DNA of 64,000 nt from the NCBI GenBank assembly GCA_019637395.1, contig JAHBVR010000003.1:186001-250000 (forward strand), read 5' to 3'. A model generated the notes under the pieces. It was not told where the DNA came from, searched no databases, and saw only the letters and a program-made list of their open reading frames with translations. Position 1 is the stretch's first letter. Each line of letters opens with the position of its first letter. Position numbers and translations under genes: made by a program. This DNA comes from Vulcanimicrobiota bacterium (GTDB lineage: Bacteria > Vulcanimicrobiota > Xenobia > Xenobiales > JADMJV01). Below are positions 50,416-59,522 of the stretch, piece after piece.

Positions 50416-51020
50416 TCCTCGTCCGGTCCCTCGACGTAATCGACCTTGCCCCGTTTGAAGGTGCGAAAGGGCACCTTGCTGTGGGTCATTTCGTGACCGT
50501 ATTCCTGGGCCAGCGTTTTGATCTGGCCGAGGAAGAGTTCGGGATGGGGGAAATGAGCCCAGAGCACCGCTTCCTCGCTGCCCAGAAAGACGAAGCCATG
50601 GTTGGCGTGCAGCCACTGCAGCAAAGGCAGGTCATCGGGAAAGAAGTCGTTCTCGCCGATTGCCTGAGGCCCGATGATGTGCAGGTAGAGTTCGTGTCCG
50701 AAATTCTCTCGGTCCTCGACGAAGTCAGCGTCCAGCTCCTGGTCCACCAGGTGCCAGGTGCGCTGCTCCGACTCCCAATAAGAAGGGGTCTTGCGATACT
50801 CCAGGGTGGACAAAGTCCAGCCCATGCGCTGGCAGGCGCCGGCCAGCGCTTGGGATACGATTTGCGACCAGGCCAGCTCGGCCTCCTCGTCCAAATCTTC
50901 TTCCAGGTCATTTTTGGCGTAGCCGTCGTAAGTAGGCCAGATGCAGACGAGTTGCTGAACATGCAGGGCAAACGGAAAGCCTTGATTGGGCACGGCACAG
51001 AAACGGATCTCCTGGAGCAT
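50412..51020 (-). CDS. Acidic soluble protein of unknown function
   Basis: The 202 residues are acidic and contain long Glu/Asp-rich stretches (KNDLEEDLDEEAELAW) and aromatic-rich sequence (HELYLHIIGPQAIG, VLWAHFPHPELFL). ATG 51020 is preceded by AAGGG. No signal peptide, membrane segment or known domain is seen. It is the first gene of the leftward cluster and lies 98 bases from dnaE on the opposite strand. Confidence 0.6.
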   Translation of the reverse strand: MLQEIRFCAVPNQGFPFALHVQQLVCIWPTYDGYAKNDLEEDLDEEAELAWSQIVSQALAGACQRMGWTLSTLEYRKTPSYWESEQRTWHLVDQELDADFVEDRENFGHELYLHIIGPQAIGENDFFPDDLPLLQWLHANHGFVFLGSEEAVLWAHFPHPELFLGQIKTLAQEYGHEMTHSKVPFRTFKRGKVDYVEGPDEE

Positions 51021-51118
51021 CCCTTGATCAAGCCAGCCGATTGAGAAACTGTCAAGCTCACTTGAAGCAAACTAGGGTTCGACAGGGAGAAAGCGCGGAA
51101 CCATAGTAACAGAGCTCG

Positions 51119-54100
51119 ATGTCCCAGTTCGTACACCTCCACTGCCACACCGAATACAGTCTGCTCGACGGCTGCAATCGTATCAACGATATGGTCAAAC
51201 ATGCCGCCGCTATGGGCATGCCGGCCCTGGCCATGACCGACCATGGCGTTATGTATGGAGCGGTGCAGTTCTACGACGCTTGCCTGAAGCACGGCGTCAA
51301 ACCCCTCATCGGTTGCGAAGTCTACGTGGCCCAGCGCGGCATGCTGGACAAGGAAGCGGGCAAGGACAATCGCCCCTATCACTTCACCCTGCTGGCCAAG
51401 GATCGCGAAGGCTACAGCAACCTTTGCCAACTGGTCAGCGCCGGTGGTCTAGAAGGTTACTACTACAAACCGCGCGTCGACCGCGCTATGCTGGAAAAAC
51501 ACAGCAAGGGATTAGTGGCGCTCTCGGGCTGCTTGCGCGGTGAGGTCAACGCCGCGTTGCTGGACGGCAACCCCAAGGACGCGCGCCGGCGCCTGGGCGA
51601 ATTGCGCGACATTTTCCGCGACGACCTCTACGTCGAACTGATGGATCACGGCATCGAAGAGCAGCGCGTCACCAACATCGAGCTGATCAAGATGGCTCGC
51701 GACATGAACATGAAACTGGTGGCCACCAACGACGCCCACTATATGACGCGCGAAGACGCCAACATTCAGGACGTGCTGGTCTGCGTGCAGACGGGCAAGT
51801 TGCTCAGCGACACCAATCGCATGAAGTTCTTTGCTCCCGAATTCTACATCAAAAGCTACGAAGAAATGGCGCGCAGCTTCGGGGAGCTGCCCGATGCCCT
51901 GAGCAACACCCTGCTGGTGGCCGAGAAAATCGACCTGAAGCTGGACTACGACAGCGTCCACCTGCCGGTCTTTCCTTGCCCGGACGGCTTGACGTCCGAG
52001 GAATACCTCAGAGAGCTCTGCCGCAAGGGTCTGATCTGGCGCTTCAACAGCGAAAATCCCAGCCAGCAAATCATGGACCGCCTGGCCGTAGAACTGGACG
52101 TGATCGTCCCCAAAGGCTTCGCCGACTACTTCCTGCTGGTCTGGGACTTCATCAACTACGCGCGCAGCCAGGACATTCCGGTGGGCCCCGGCCGTGGTTC
52201 GGCGGCCGGCTCGCTGGTGGCCTTCCTGCTGGGCATCACCAACATCAACCCCCTCGACCACGACCTGCTCTTCGAACGCTTCCTCAATCCCGAACGCACC
52301 GAGTTGCCCGACATCGACACCGACTTTTGCGTGGAACGGCGCGGCGAAGTCATCCAATACGTGCGCAACAAGTTCGGGCGCGACAAAGTGGCCCAGATCA
52401 TCACCTTCGGCCGCATGAAGGCGCGCGCCGCCATCCGCGACGTGGCCCGCGTGCTCGACGTGCCGCTGGCCAAAGTGGACAAAGTGGCCAAAGCCGTGCC
52501 CGAGGGTCCCCAGGTTTACCTGAAAGACGCGCTCGACTCTCCCGAGTTCAAACGCATGATGGACGAGGACCCCGAGGTCAACAACGTCGTGGAAATGGCG
52601 CTGCGCGTCGAAGGCATGGCCCGCAACGCCGGCATCCACGCGGCCGGCGTCATCGTCTGCTCGCAACCGCTGGCCCAACTGGTCCCACTGCAGAAGATGA
52701 ACGGCGACGAAATCGTGGTCCAGTACGATATGAACGACTCCACCAAAGTCGGCATGGTCAAAATGGACTTCCTGGGGTTACGCAACCTTACCGTTATCAA
52801 GGACTGCCTGAAGATTATCAAGGAATACCGGGGCATCGATGTGGACGTGGACCACCTGGAGCCCTTCCAGGACCCGGCTACCTATCAACTGCTCTCGGAT
52901 GCCGACACCAATGGCGTATTCCAGCTCGAGTCCGACGGGATGAAGCGCTACTTGAAGCAGTTGAAACCGGACAAGTTCTCGGACATTGTCGCGTTTTTGG
53001 CGCTTTACAGACCGGGCCCTCTTCAGGGCGGCGTGGTGGACGACTTCATTCGCAGAAGGCATGGGCGCGGCGGTGAAGTCACCTATCCGCACGAGCGCCT
53101 CAAACCCATCCTGAAAGACACTTACGGGTTCTTCCTCTATCAGGAGCAGGTGATGCTCACCGCCAACGTGCTGGCCGGCTATACGTTGGCAATGGCCGAT
53201 GGACTGCGCAAAGCCATGGGCAAAAAGAAGATGGACGTGATGGAAAAGCATCGCAAAATCTTCACTGAAGGCGCGGTAGAACGCGGTGTCGACAAGAAAC
53301 TGGCCGGCGACATCTTCGAAACGATGGAAAAGTTCGCCGCTTACGGCTTCAACAAGTCGCACTCGGCCGCTTACGCCGTGGTTTCTTATCAGACGGCCTA
53401 TCTCAAAGCCAATTATCGCACCGAGTATATGGCCGCGCTCATGACCAGCGTGCTCTCCTCGATTGAAAAAGTGAGCTTCTTCATCAAGGAATGCAACCAG
53501 TCGGGCATCGCCGTGCTGCCGCCGGACGTCAATGAATCTCGAGTCGGCTTTTCGGTGACGGATAAAGGCATTCGCTGGGGCATGGGAGCGGTGCGCAACG
53601 TGGGCGTGGCCGCCGTCGAAGCCATCATTGAATCGCGCGAAAAGGACGGGCCCTTCAAAGACCTCTCCGACCTCTGCCACCGCATCGATCTCAGGTTGTG
53701 CAACAAACGCACGCTGGAGGGCCTGATCAAAGCGGGCGGCATGGATAGTTTCGGCGAAAACCGGGCGACTCTGCTAAGCGCCGTGGACGCTTGCGCCGAC
53801 GCGGGACAGCGCGCCGCCAAGGAAGCTCTCTCTGGACAGTTCGGGCTTTTTGATGATGCCGGCAGCACCCAGGCCAGCTTCGCGGACCTTTGCCCCAAAC
53901 GGCTGGCCGAATTCCCCAAGCGCCAACTGCTGGAGATGGAACGCGAGATGCTGGGTGTGTATTTGTCGGATTCCCCGCTTTCGGAAGTGCGCGACGTGAT
54001 GAAACAATATGCCACTCATCGCATCTCCATGCTCAACGGCTTGGAAAGCGGAGTGCAACTCTCGATCGCCGGATTGGTAGCCAGCTCGCGTAAAATCATC

Positions 54101-54610
54101 ACCCGCTTCAAGACGCCCATGGTCTTTTTGCAATTCGAAGACGAAACCGGCACTACCGAAGTGACGATCCGGCCCGCGACTTACGAAAAATGCGCGGCTC
54201 TTCTGCAGGATGGAGCGCTGCTCTTGGTGCGCGGCCGCACCGAAATTCGCCAGGCTCGCCGCGACGCTGAAGATGATGGCGCCGACGCCCCCCAGGAGCA
54301 GGTCAAGGTTACCGCCGAGGAGATCCTCTGCCTGCAGTCGTTGGCCGCGGCCAAAAACGGCAAAGCCAAACTGCGCCTACCCGGTGTGCATATCCGCGTG
54401 CAGATGTTCCAAAGCGATTTCATGCCCCAGTTACGTGACATTCTTTTACGCCATCGCGGCGATCAGGAAGTTTATCTGCATCTGGCCAGCCCTCAGGGCG
54501 AGACGGTCATGCATCTGGCCGAAACCTTTAACGTGCGCGACACCAACGAACTCAAGATGGGCGTGCGCCGCCTGCTGGGTCAGGAAGCGATCTGGGAGGA
54601 AGCCTCCTGA
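51119..54610 (+). CDS. dnaE: DNA polymerase III subunit alpha
   Basis: The 1163 residues fit DnaE1. The PHP domain starts FVHLHCHTEYSLLDG, and the polymerase core has GPGRGSAAGSLVAFLLGI and the catalytic aspartates in PDIDTDF (Asp398, Asp400). The thumb and tandem HhH region follows (KMDFLGLRNL), and then the OB-fold near the C-terminus (ISIAGLVASSRKI). It is the main replicative polymerase subunit in the cytoplasm. It stands alone, with the divergent acidic-protein gene upstream. Length is normal and there is no sign of an intein. Confidence 0.96.
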   Translation: MSQFVHLHCHTEYSLLDGCNRINDMVKHAAAMGMPALAMTDHGVMYGAVQFYDACLKHGVKPLIGCEVYVAQRGMLDKEAGKDNRPYHFTLLAKDREGYSNLCQLVSAGGLEGYYYKPRVDRAMLEKHSKGLVALSGCLRGEVNAALLDGNPKDARRRLGELRDIFRDDLYVELMDHGIEEQRVTNIELIKMARDMNMKLVATNDAHYMTREDANIQDVLVCVQTGKLLSDTNRMKFFAPEFYIKSYEEMARSFGELPDALSNTLLVAEKIDLKLDYDSVHLPVFPCPDGLTSEEYLRELCRKGLIWRFNSENPSQQIMDRLAVELDVIVPKGFADYFLLVWDFINYARSQDIPVGPGRGSAAGSLVAFLLGITNINPLDHDLLFERFLNPERTELPDIDTDFCVERRGEVIQYVRNKFGRDKVAQIITFGRMKARAAIRDVARVLDVPLAKVDKVAKAVPEGPQVYLKDALDSPEFKRMMDEDPEVNNVVEMALRVEGMARNAGIHAAGVIVCSQPLAQLVPLQKMNGDEIVVQYDMNDSTKVGMVKMDFLGLRNLTVIKDCLKIIKEYRGIDVDVDHLEPFQDPATYQLLSDADTNGVFQLESDGMKRYLKQLKPDKFSDIVAFLALYRPGPLQGGVVDDFIRRRHGRGGEVTYPHERLKPILKDTYGFFLYQEQVMLTANVLAGYTLAMADGLRKAMGKKKMDVMEKHRKIFTEGAVERGVDKKLAGDIFETMEKFAAYGFNKSHSAAYAVVSYQTAYLKANYRTEYMAALMTSVLSSIEKVSFFIKECNQSGIAVLPPDVNESRVGFSVTDKGIRWGMGAVRNVGVAAVEAIIESREKDGPFKDLSDLCHRIDLRLCNKRTLEGLIKAGGMDSFGENRATLLSAVDACADAGQRAAKEALSGQFGLFDDAGSTQASFADLCPKRLAEFPKRQLLEMEREMLGVYLSDSPLSEVRDVMKQYATHRISMLNGLESGVQLSIAGLVASSRKIITRFKTPMVFLQFEDETGTTEVTIRPATYEKCAALLQDGALLLVRGRTEIRQARRDAEDDGADAPQEQVKVTAEEILCLQSLAAAKNGKAKLRLPGVHIRVQMFQSDFMPQLRDILLRHRGDQEVYLHLASPQGETVMHLAETFNVRDTNELKMGVRRLLGQEAIWEEAS

Positions 54611-54611
54611 A

Positions 54612-55139
54612 CTATTCGAGGAGCGTGTTACCCTTGGTGGTGCCGGGAAGTCCATTAGCTCTGGCCACCTGCTCGAAAGTGTCGCCGCCTCCGCGCAAAT
54701 ATCCGTGCATCGGCCTGCCCTTGCCATAATAGTAGAGTTGGGCGCATTCGAAGCAAATCAATAGGTCCGCCTCCACCAGTCCGTTTCGTTCCAAACGCAA
54801 AGCGTGGCGCGGGTCAAAACACTCAAAGACTCCGTCACTACTGGAATAGCGCCGCAGCGACCTGGCCAGGGCCGTAAGTAAAGTATCCGTATCTCGATTG
54901 GCCAGAGCCGCCTGTCCCCGGATGGGGTGCCGGTGAAAATACCGGTTGGGATGCGTCCGCAATTGAGCTTCACTCGTGGCCGTTTCAGGCTTGACCACAT
55001 AGAGGCGTCCCGAGGCCCGCGAGCGGTCCAGGCGGTCGGCGATCAACAGGTTTTCGCGCTGCCAGTCCAGCACTCCCTTGGCACAGGCGGGCACAGCACT
55101 CAAAGACAGCAATAAAAGTTGGCGTCGAGACATTTCCAT
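54612..55139 (-). CDS. Exported (possible lipo-) protein of unknown function
   Basis: The 175 residues begin MEMSRRQLLLLSLSAVPACAKG: a twin-Arg-containing, hydrophobic leader with a Cys at a lipobox-like site (SAVPAC), but Pro at -2 is unusual. The second ATG (55133) could be used. The body has three Arg/Tyr-rich segments (HPNRYFHRHPIRG, SLRRYSSSDGVFEC, FECAQLYYYGKG). No family is assigned. It ends two bases after the dnaE stop, tail to tail. Confidence 0.55.
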   Translation of the reverse strand: MEMSRRQLLLLSLSAVPACAKGVLDWQRENLLIADRLDRSRASGRLYVVKPETATSEAQLRTHPNRYFHRHPIRGQAALANRDTDTLLTALARSLRRYSSSDGVFECFDPRHALRLERNGLVEADLLICFECAQLYYYGKGRPMHGYLRGGGDTFEQVARANGLPGTTKGNTLLE

Positions 55140-55215
55140 AACCGACTCTTCTATTCACATCCGCAACAAACCCGCAACAACGTGTCTCTCGCCAGCGCCT
55201 CCCGGTTCGGCCATA

Positions 55216-55884
55216 ATGATAGCGGTGAATATTCCGCCTATCGGACCCGACCGTTTCGGCAATTCTGAACCGTTCCTGACACCACCGCCCCAACTGGGAG
55301 GCTCGCTGGAACGTCTGCAAGAGGCCCAGGCGCAGCAGCAACTACTGCCGCTCTTGCAGTTACAGCAAAAAAACGCCGCCATGCTGCTGCAAATGATGCA
55401 AATCCTATCGACTTTGATGGGCAATCAAGAGGCGGTTCCGGCCACTTCCGCGGAGACCAACCTGGGTAACTTCGACCAGCATTCCTCTGTTTTGGACGGC
55501 AGCCAGACGGAACTGCCCGCCAGTGAACTCGGAGAACGCCTGGCTCAGGCGGCCGAACGAAACGCCCGCGCCATCAATACCCCGGGCTTGGCCTTGCGCG
55601 AGGTGACCAAGGTGCTGCGCCAGTTCAACTTTCGCCTGGGCAATCATCAAAGCTGCTTTCAGTTGGTGGGAGATCTGCGCCAGCACGCCTGCGTTCAGGA
55701 AGTCCAGGTCCAGAGAGCCCAACTACCACTCCTACCCCCTGGAGCTATCGTGGTCTGGGACAAAGCCCCCGAGCTGCCGCAAGGGCACGTCTCCATCTCC
55801 CTGGGTCAGGGCTGGGAGGCGTCGAGCACTCTCACCGAACAGCAAAACCTCAACGCCAACCTGTGGGTTTTCATGGTTCTTTGA
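55216..55884 (+). CDS. Possible NlpC/CHAP-like cysteine hydrolase with Gln/Leu-rich N-terminus
   Basis: The 222 residues begin MIAVNIPPIGPDRFGN. Residues 25-70 are Gln/Leu/Met-rich helix (QEAQAQQQLLPLLQLQQ). The C-terminal 100 have a fold-like sequence resembling NlpC/P60/CHAP domains: a Cys in NHQSCFQLVGDL, then LPPGAIVVWDKAPELPQGHVSISLGQGWEASST, with the HVSI histidine placed as in the catalytic His. The match is not certain and may be degenerate. GTG 55225 is an alternative start. It is followed by a separate small gene. Confidence 0.45.
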   Translation: MIAVNIPPIGPDRFGNSEPFLTPPPQLGGSLERLQEAQAQQQLLPLLQLQQKNAAMLLQMMQILSTLMGNQEAVPATSAETNLGNFDQHSSVLDGSQTELPASELGERLAQAAERNARAINTPGLALREVTKVLRQFNFRLGNHQSCFQLVGDLRQHACVQEVQVQRAQLPLLPPGAIVVWDKAPELPQGHVSISLGQGWEASSTLTEQQNLNANLWVFMVL

Positions 55885-55907
55885 GGTTACCGGCGTAGCT
55901 TAAGGCC

Positions 55908-56471
55908 ATGATCATTCCGTCAAGGATTCCGCCGACCCGTGCGACGGCCGTGTCCAATACATGGAGCGATGACGACGGCGACGACGATCCCTGGTCGGGT
56001 TATGGCGACACCCTCGAGATGGAGTTGACTCCCAATGCCACCGCCACGGTCTCCCGGCCGGTAGCCTGCGAGCCGCGGGAAGACGAGTTCGCCGCTGCCG
56101 AAGCCCGTCTCCAGCAACGCGGCCAGGACCTCCACCAGCAACATCTACGCCGCACGGCTCGCCGTCAACAGCAGGCTCCCCACTACTTTCCCCACCTCGA
56201 GCAAGGCATGAATTACGGTCACGGCCTGTCCGGTCGTGGCTATGCCCCCACCCATTACTACACGCCGCCCCCGCCTCCGCCCGTGCGTTACACCCCCCCG
56301 GTCCAGCACTCTCCGCCGGCAGTGATTCAGGTGGAGCCCGATCCCCTGGATCCAGCGCAAACTTTGCCCTACGAAATCGATGCTTACGGTAACCCTATCC
56401 TTCCCGACGGAATGGAACTGGACGCCTGGGGCAATCTGGTCCCCCGCAACGACTACTACAGTAACTATTAA
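55908..56471 (+). CDS. Pro/Tyr/Asp-rich low-complexity protein
   Basis: The 187 residues are low complexity with an acidic stretch (SDDDGDDDPWSGYGDT), a basic Gln/Arg stretch (LRRTARRQQQ), a polyproline-Tyr run (THYYTPPPPPPVRY) and a C-terminal YEIDAYGNPILPDGMELDAWGN repeat-like pair. No signal peptide. No family is recognised. It starts 23 bases after the previous gene and overlaps the convergent mutarotase by four bases. Its composition may suit a structural or secreted linker-rich protein. Confidence 0.5.
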   Translation: MIIPSRIPPTRATAVSNTWSDDDGDDDPWSGYGDTLEMELTPNATATVSRPVACEPREDEFAAAEARLQQRGQDLHQQHLRRTARRQQQAPHYFPHLEQGMNYGHGLSGRGYAPTHYYTPPPPPPVRYTPPVQHSPPAVIQVEPDPLDPAQTLPYEIDAYGNPILPDGMELDAWGNLVPRNDYYSNY

Positions 56472-57253
56472 CCTACTTCGATGCGCACCTGAGTGGTCAG
56501 CGAGCCACCCGCGCACACCTGAAGTGAGTCCACTCCATCACGCAACCCAAAGCGAGGACCGGTCCACGGCTCCAGGCACCAGAACGGCTTATCTGCCAGA
56601 TGCCAGATCACCAGGTACCTGTAGTGGTCATCGTAATGAACGCGCACATCCTGCAGGCCGGCCCAGTCGCGCTCCAGCCCGCCCAGCTCCCAATCCAGCA
56701 CGGGCCAGTCTTCCGGGATCGGGCCGCTCAGTATTTCGGCGGGAGTGCCCGGTTTTTCGTTGTCGCGCCGGGTGCGCACCGGCAAATCCCAATGCAGCGG
56801 ACCCCTTTCGACCAGAAAGTAAGGATGCAGGCCCGTTTGAAAGGGCATGGGCGCGCCGCTATGGTTCAAAAATAATTGTTCGAGCCCCAGTCCCCTTTCG
56901 TCCAGCCCGAAGCGAAAACGCAATTCGAAGTCCCAGGGAAAGCATTCCAGCGTGGCCGCGTCCGCGCGCAACCCCAATTCCAACCAGGATTGGCCCTGGC
57001 CCAACACCGTCCAACGGGCCTGGCGGGCCAGACCGTGCTGGGGCATGCTGTAAGGGGCGCCGTCGCCCGGCGGGCCGCAAATCGGGAAGAGAATAGGAAT
57101 GCCGCCGCGCACGTTCTTACTCGGATCGTCAAAAGTGGCCTGGTCCAGATAAAGATATTCGCGACCGTGGCGCTGCAGAGAGGTGACCAGCGCGCCGCGC
57201 TCCGGGGCAATGCGGGCCTGGAGCCCGCTCGGTTCATAGGATATCGTGATCAT
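56468..57253 (-). CDS. Aldose 1-epimerase (galactose mutarotase)-like protein
   Basis: The 261 residues fit the galactose-mutarotase-like fold: GALVTSLQRHGREYLYLD, GGIPILFPICGPPGDG, and the HPYF-type catalytic region (FQTGLHPYFLV), then the terminal FWCLEPWTGPRFGL, similar to bacterial glucose-6-phosphate 1-epimerase relatives. It should interconvert alpha and beta anomers of a hexose or hexose phosphate. It is monocistronic and divergent from the subtilase gene; the intergenic dyads at 57341-57377 are near its start. Confidence 0.85.
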   Translation of the reverse strand: MITISYEPSGLQARIAPERGALVTSLQRHGREYLYLDQATFDDPSKNVRGGIPILFPICGPPGDGAPYSMPQHGLARQARWTVLGQGQSWLELGLRADAATLECFPWDFELRFRFGLDERGLGLEQLFLNHSGAPMPFQTGLHPYFLVERGPLHWDLPVRTRRDNEKPGTPAEILSGPIPEDWPVLDWELGGLERDWAGLQDVRVHYDDHYRYLVIWHLADKPFWCLEPWTGPRFGLRDGVDSLQVCAGGSLTTQVRIEVG

Positions 57254-57340
57254 GGCCCCTTGTACCCCGCGCGGCCAAAAAAAATGCCCCGCGGCGCAAA
57301 GTCCAGCGGAGCTACTTAAGGTTATTCAGAGGGAGCGACC

Positions 57341-57377
57341 TTCAACGTTCATAGTTGAATCAGTTCGAGATTCGAAC
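57341..57377. promoter_or_regulatory. Two adjacent dyads in the 57254-57567 intergenic region
   Basis: TTCAAC-N7-GTTGAA (57341-57359) is followed by GTTCGA-N3-TCGAAC (57363-57377). They sit in a 314-base divergent region with no other gene I can support, so they may be repressor sites of the mutarotase or the subtilase gene. Confidence 0.35.
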
Positions 57378-57567
57378 CGATGAATGTATCTTAGCAGCCG
57401 TTTCGCAAGCGATTCCAAAATCGCGCGCCTGGGGATGAACGAGATGTTAATCTAGCAGGTCCGTTTTGCGGCCTTGTTTGAGAATTCTTAAGCATCCTTT
57501 CTCCAGCTTGGGCATGGCGTAACAGGAAGTTCACAGATTCTCGTAGCCGAAAACGTATGCTGGGTCG

Positions 57568-59520
57568 GTGACCATCCGCGAAGTCCAACTGCTGGAACGC
57601 AAGCTGCCGCCCCACAAGCCGGGCGAAGTGCTGGCGCGTCTGCGCGGACCTCAGGACCGCGTCAACATCAGCGGCGTCAAGGTGCTGGAGACCTTCGACA
57701 TCCCCCGCCGGACGCCGGCCGGCGATCTGGTCCGCCTGCAGCTACCGGCGGGCATGTCCACCGCCGCGGGCATTGCCTGGCTGGAGAAAGACCGCCGCTT
57801 CGAATACGTCACCAGCAACGACTTGCGCCAGCCGAACGACCAGCCCCAGGCCGCTCCTCCCCCTCCCCCGCTGCCGCCTCTGCCGGGCAAGATCAGCAAC
57901 GATTATGACCCGATCAAGCTCTACGGCCTGGACAAAATCGCCGCCCCCCTCGCCTGGGAAAAAACCACCGGCAGTACCATGGGCCCGGTCATTGCCGTCA
58001 TCGACACCGGCATGGATCTGACCCACCCCGATCTGCTGGACAACCTGTGGACCAACCCGGGAGAAATCGCCGGCAATGGCATTGATGACGACGGTAATGG
58101 TGTGGTCGACGATGTCCACGGGTTCAACGCGCAAGCCCAAACCGGCGACCCCACCGACGACATCGGGCACGGCACCCACTGCGCCGGCACCATCGGGGCC
58201 CGGGGAGACAACGGCCAGGGCGTGGTGGGCGTGAACTGGCAGGCCCAATTGATGCCGATACGCACCATGGTCAACGGCTCCGGCACGGCCGCCGACAACA
58301 TCCGCGCCCTGGCCTACGCCACCAAGATGGGGGCCCGCATCACTTCCAACAGCTACGGCGGCGAATACAACCAGGCCGAACGCGATGCCTTCGCGAACTC
58401 GCCGCTGTTGCACATTTGCGCGGCCGGCAATGAGCATAATGACAATGACACCAGCCCCTATTATCCCTACCAGCGTCCTGTGGGCTATCCCGGTAACTAC
58501 GAATACGATCATATCATCTCGGTGGCCGCCACCGACGCTCGCGACCGCCTGGCCAGCTTTTCCAACTACGGACCCAGGAACGTCGATCTGGCCGCTCCCG
58601 GCGTGGCCACTCTTTCGACCGTGCCCGGCGGCGGCTACGAAACCAAAAGCGGAACCTCGATGGCCTGCCCGCACGTAGCCGGCGTAGCCGGTCTCATCGC
58701 CACCCTCTATCCCGAATCAAGCAACGAACAAATCCGCACGCGCCTGCTGGCCAACGTGGATAAGCTGCCCGGCCTGAAAGATCGGGTGGGCACCGGAGGC
58801 CGCCTCAACGCCCTGAAGGCCCTGGAGAAAGACGAGATCGCTCCCGACGCCCCCGCCCACCTGACCGTCCAGCCCGACGGCGCCTGGCTGGACGTCAGTT
58901 GGGTCAACAGTGGGGATGATGGTCAAAGCGGGCAGGCTTATCGCTACCATGTAGAGTGCGGCGACTATCACAGCGCCGGCCCTGCCGGAGAGAGCGGAAA
59001 GGCTCAAAGCATCCGCATTCCCGCCTCAGCCGGCCCGGTCTCCCTGCGCCTGGAAGATAACGTCGGCAACCTGGGCGCCGCAGCCGTTGTAGCCGGCCAT
59101 CCCAGCTTGAAAGTGCTCCGGCCGAACTGGAATTCCGACGGTAAATGGGCCCAGGTTGACGAGCCGGGGCGCCCCGGCAGCTGGACCGACAGCCCCGACA
59201 GCAACTACGCGGTCAATACCAACTCCTCGCTGACCAGCGACTTCGTAGACATCAGCTCTCTGCAAAAACCGGTGCTGCGTTTCGCCGCTCGCTACCGGTT
59301 GGAGCCGGGCGGCGATTTCGTCTACGTGGAAGTAAACAAGAAGGGCAGCGACAGTTGGAAAAAACTCGAGGATTTCACCAGCTTCCGCGACTGGCAAGAC
59401 CACACTATCGACCTGGGCAAACTGCAGGGTGAGGTGCGCTTTCGCTTCCGCCTCAAGAGCGACGGAGCCAAGGTAGAAGACGGCTTCTGGCTGGACCGGC
59501 CGGAGATCGCCGGCGGCTAA
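57568..59520 (+). CDS. Subtilisin-like (S8) serine protease with prodomain
   Basis: The 650 residues have a prodomain (about 1-95, inhibitor I9-like: VKVLETFDI, FEYVTSNDL), then a Pro-rich hinge, then the S8 catalytic domain with Asp146 (IDTGMD), His201 (GHGTHCAG) and Ser364 (SGTSMACPH). After residue 415 there is a fibronectin-like beta domain and a jelly-roll-like C-terminal domain (SSLQKPVLRFAARYRLEPGGDFVYVEV). The start is GTG 57568. Unlike usual secreted subtilases there is no signal peptide, so it may be internal or exported by another route. It ends two bases before the convergent paralogue B. Confidence 0.9.
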   Translation: MTIREVQLLERKLPPHKPGEVLARLRGPQDRVNISGVKVLETFDIPRRTPAGDLVRLQLPAGMSTAAGIAWLEKDRRFEYVTSNDLRQPNDQPQAAPPPPPLPPLPGKISNDYDPIKLYGLDKIAAPLAWEKTTGSTMGPVIAVIDTGMDLTHPDLLDNLWTNPGEIAGNGIDDDGNGVVDDVHGFNAQAQTGDPTDDIGHGTHCAGTIGARGDNGQGVVGVNWQAQLMPIRTMVNGSGTAADNIRALAYATKMGARITSNSYGGEYNQAERDAFANSPLLHICAAGNEHNDNDTSPYYPYQRPVGYPGNYEYDHIISVAATDARDRLASFSNYGPRNVDLAAPGVATLSTVPGGGYETKSGTSMACPHVAGVAGLIATLYPESSNEQIRTRLLANVDKLPGLKDRVGTGGRLNALKALEKDEIAPDAPAHLTVQPDGAWLDVSWVNSGDDGQSGQAYRYHVECGDYHSAGPAGESGKAQSIRIPASAGPVSLRLEDNVGNLGAAAVVAGHPSLKVLRPNWNSDGKWAQVDEPGRPGSWTDSPDSNYAVNTNSSLTSDFVDISSLQKPVLRFAARYRLEPGGDFVYVEVNKKGSDSWKKLEDFTSFRDWQDHTIDLGKLQGEVRFRFRLKSDGAKVEDGFWLDRPEIAGG

Positions 59521-59522
59521 GT

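Noticed and set aside
57363-57450. GGTTCGAATC on the minus strand, as in a tRNA T-arm
   Set aside because: The five bases on either side do not pair as a T-stem, and no acceptor or anticodon stem can be drawn around it. It is explained by the GTTCGA/TCGAAC dyad.
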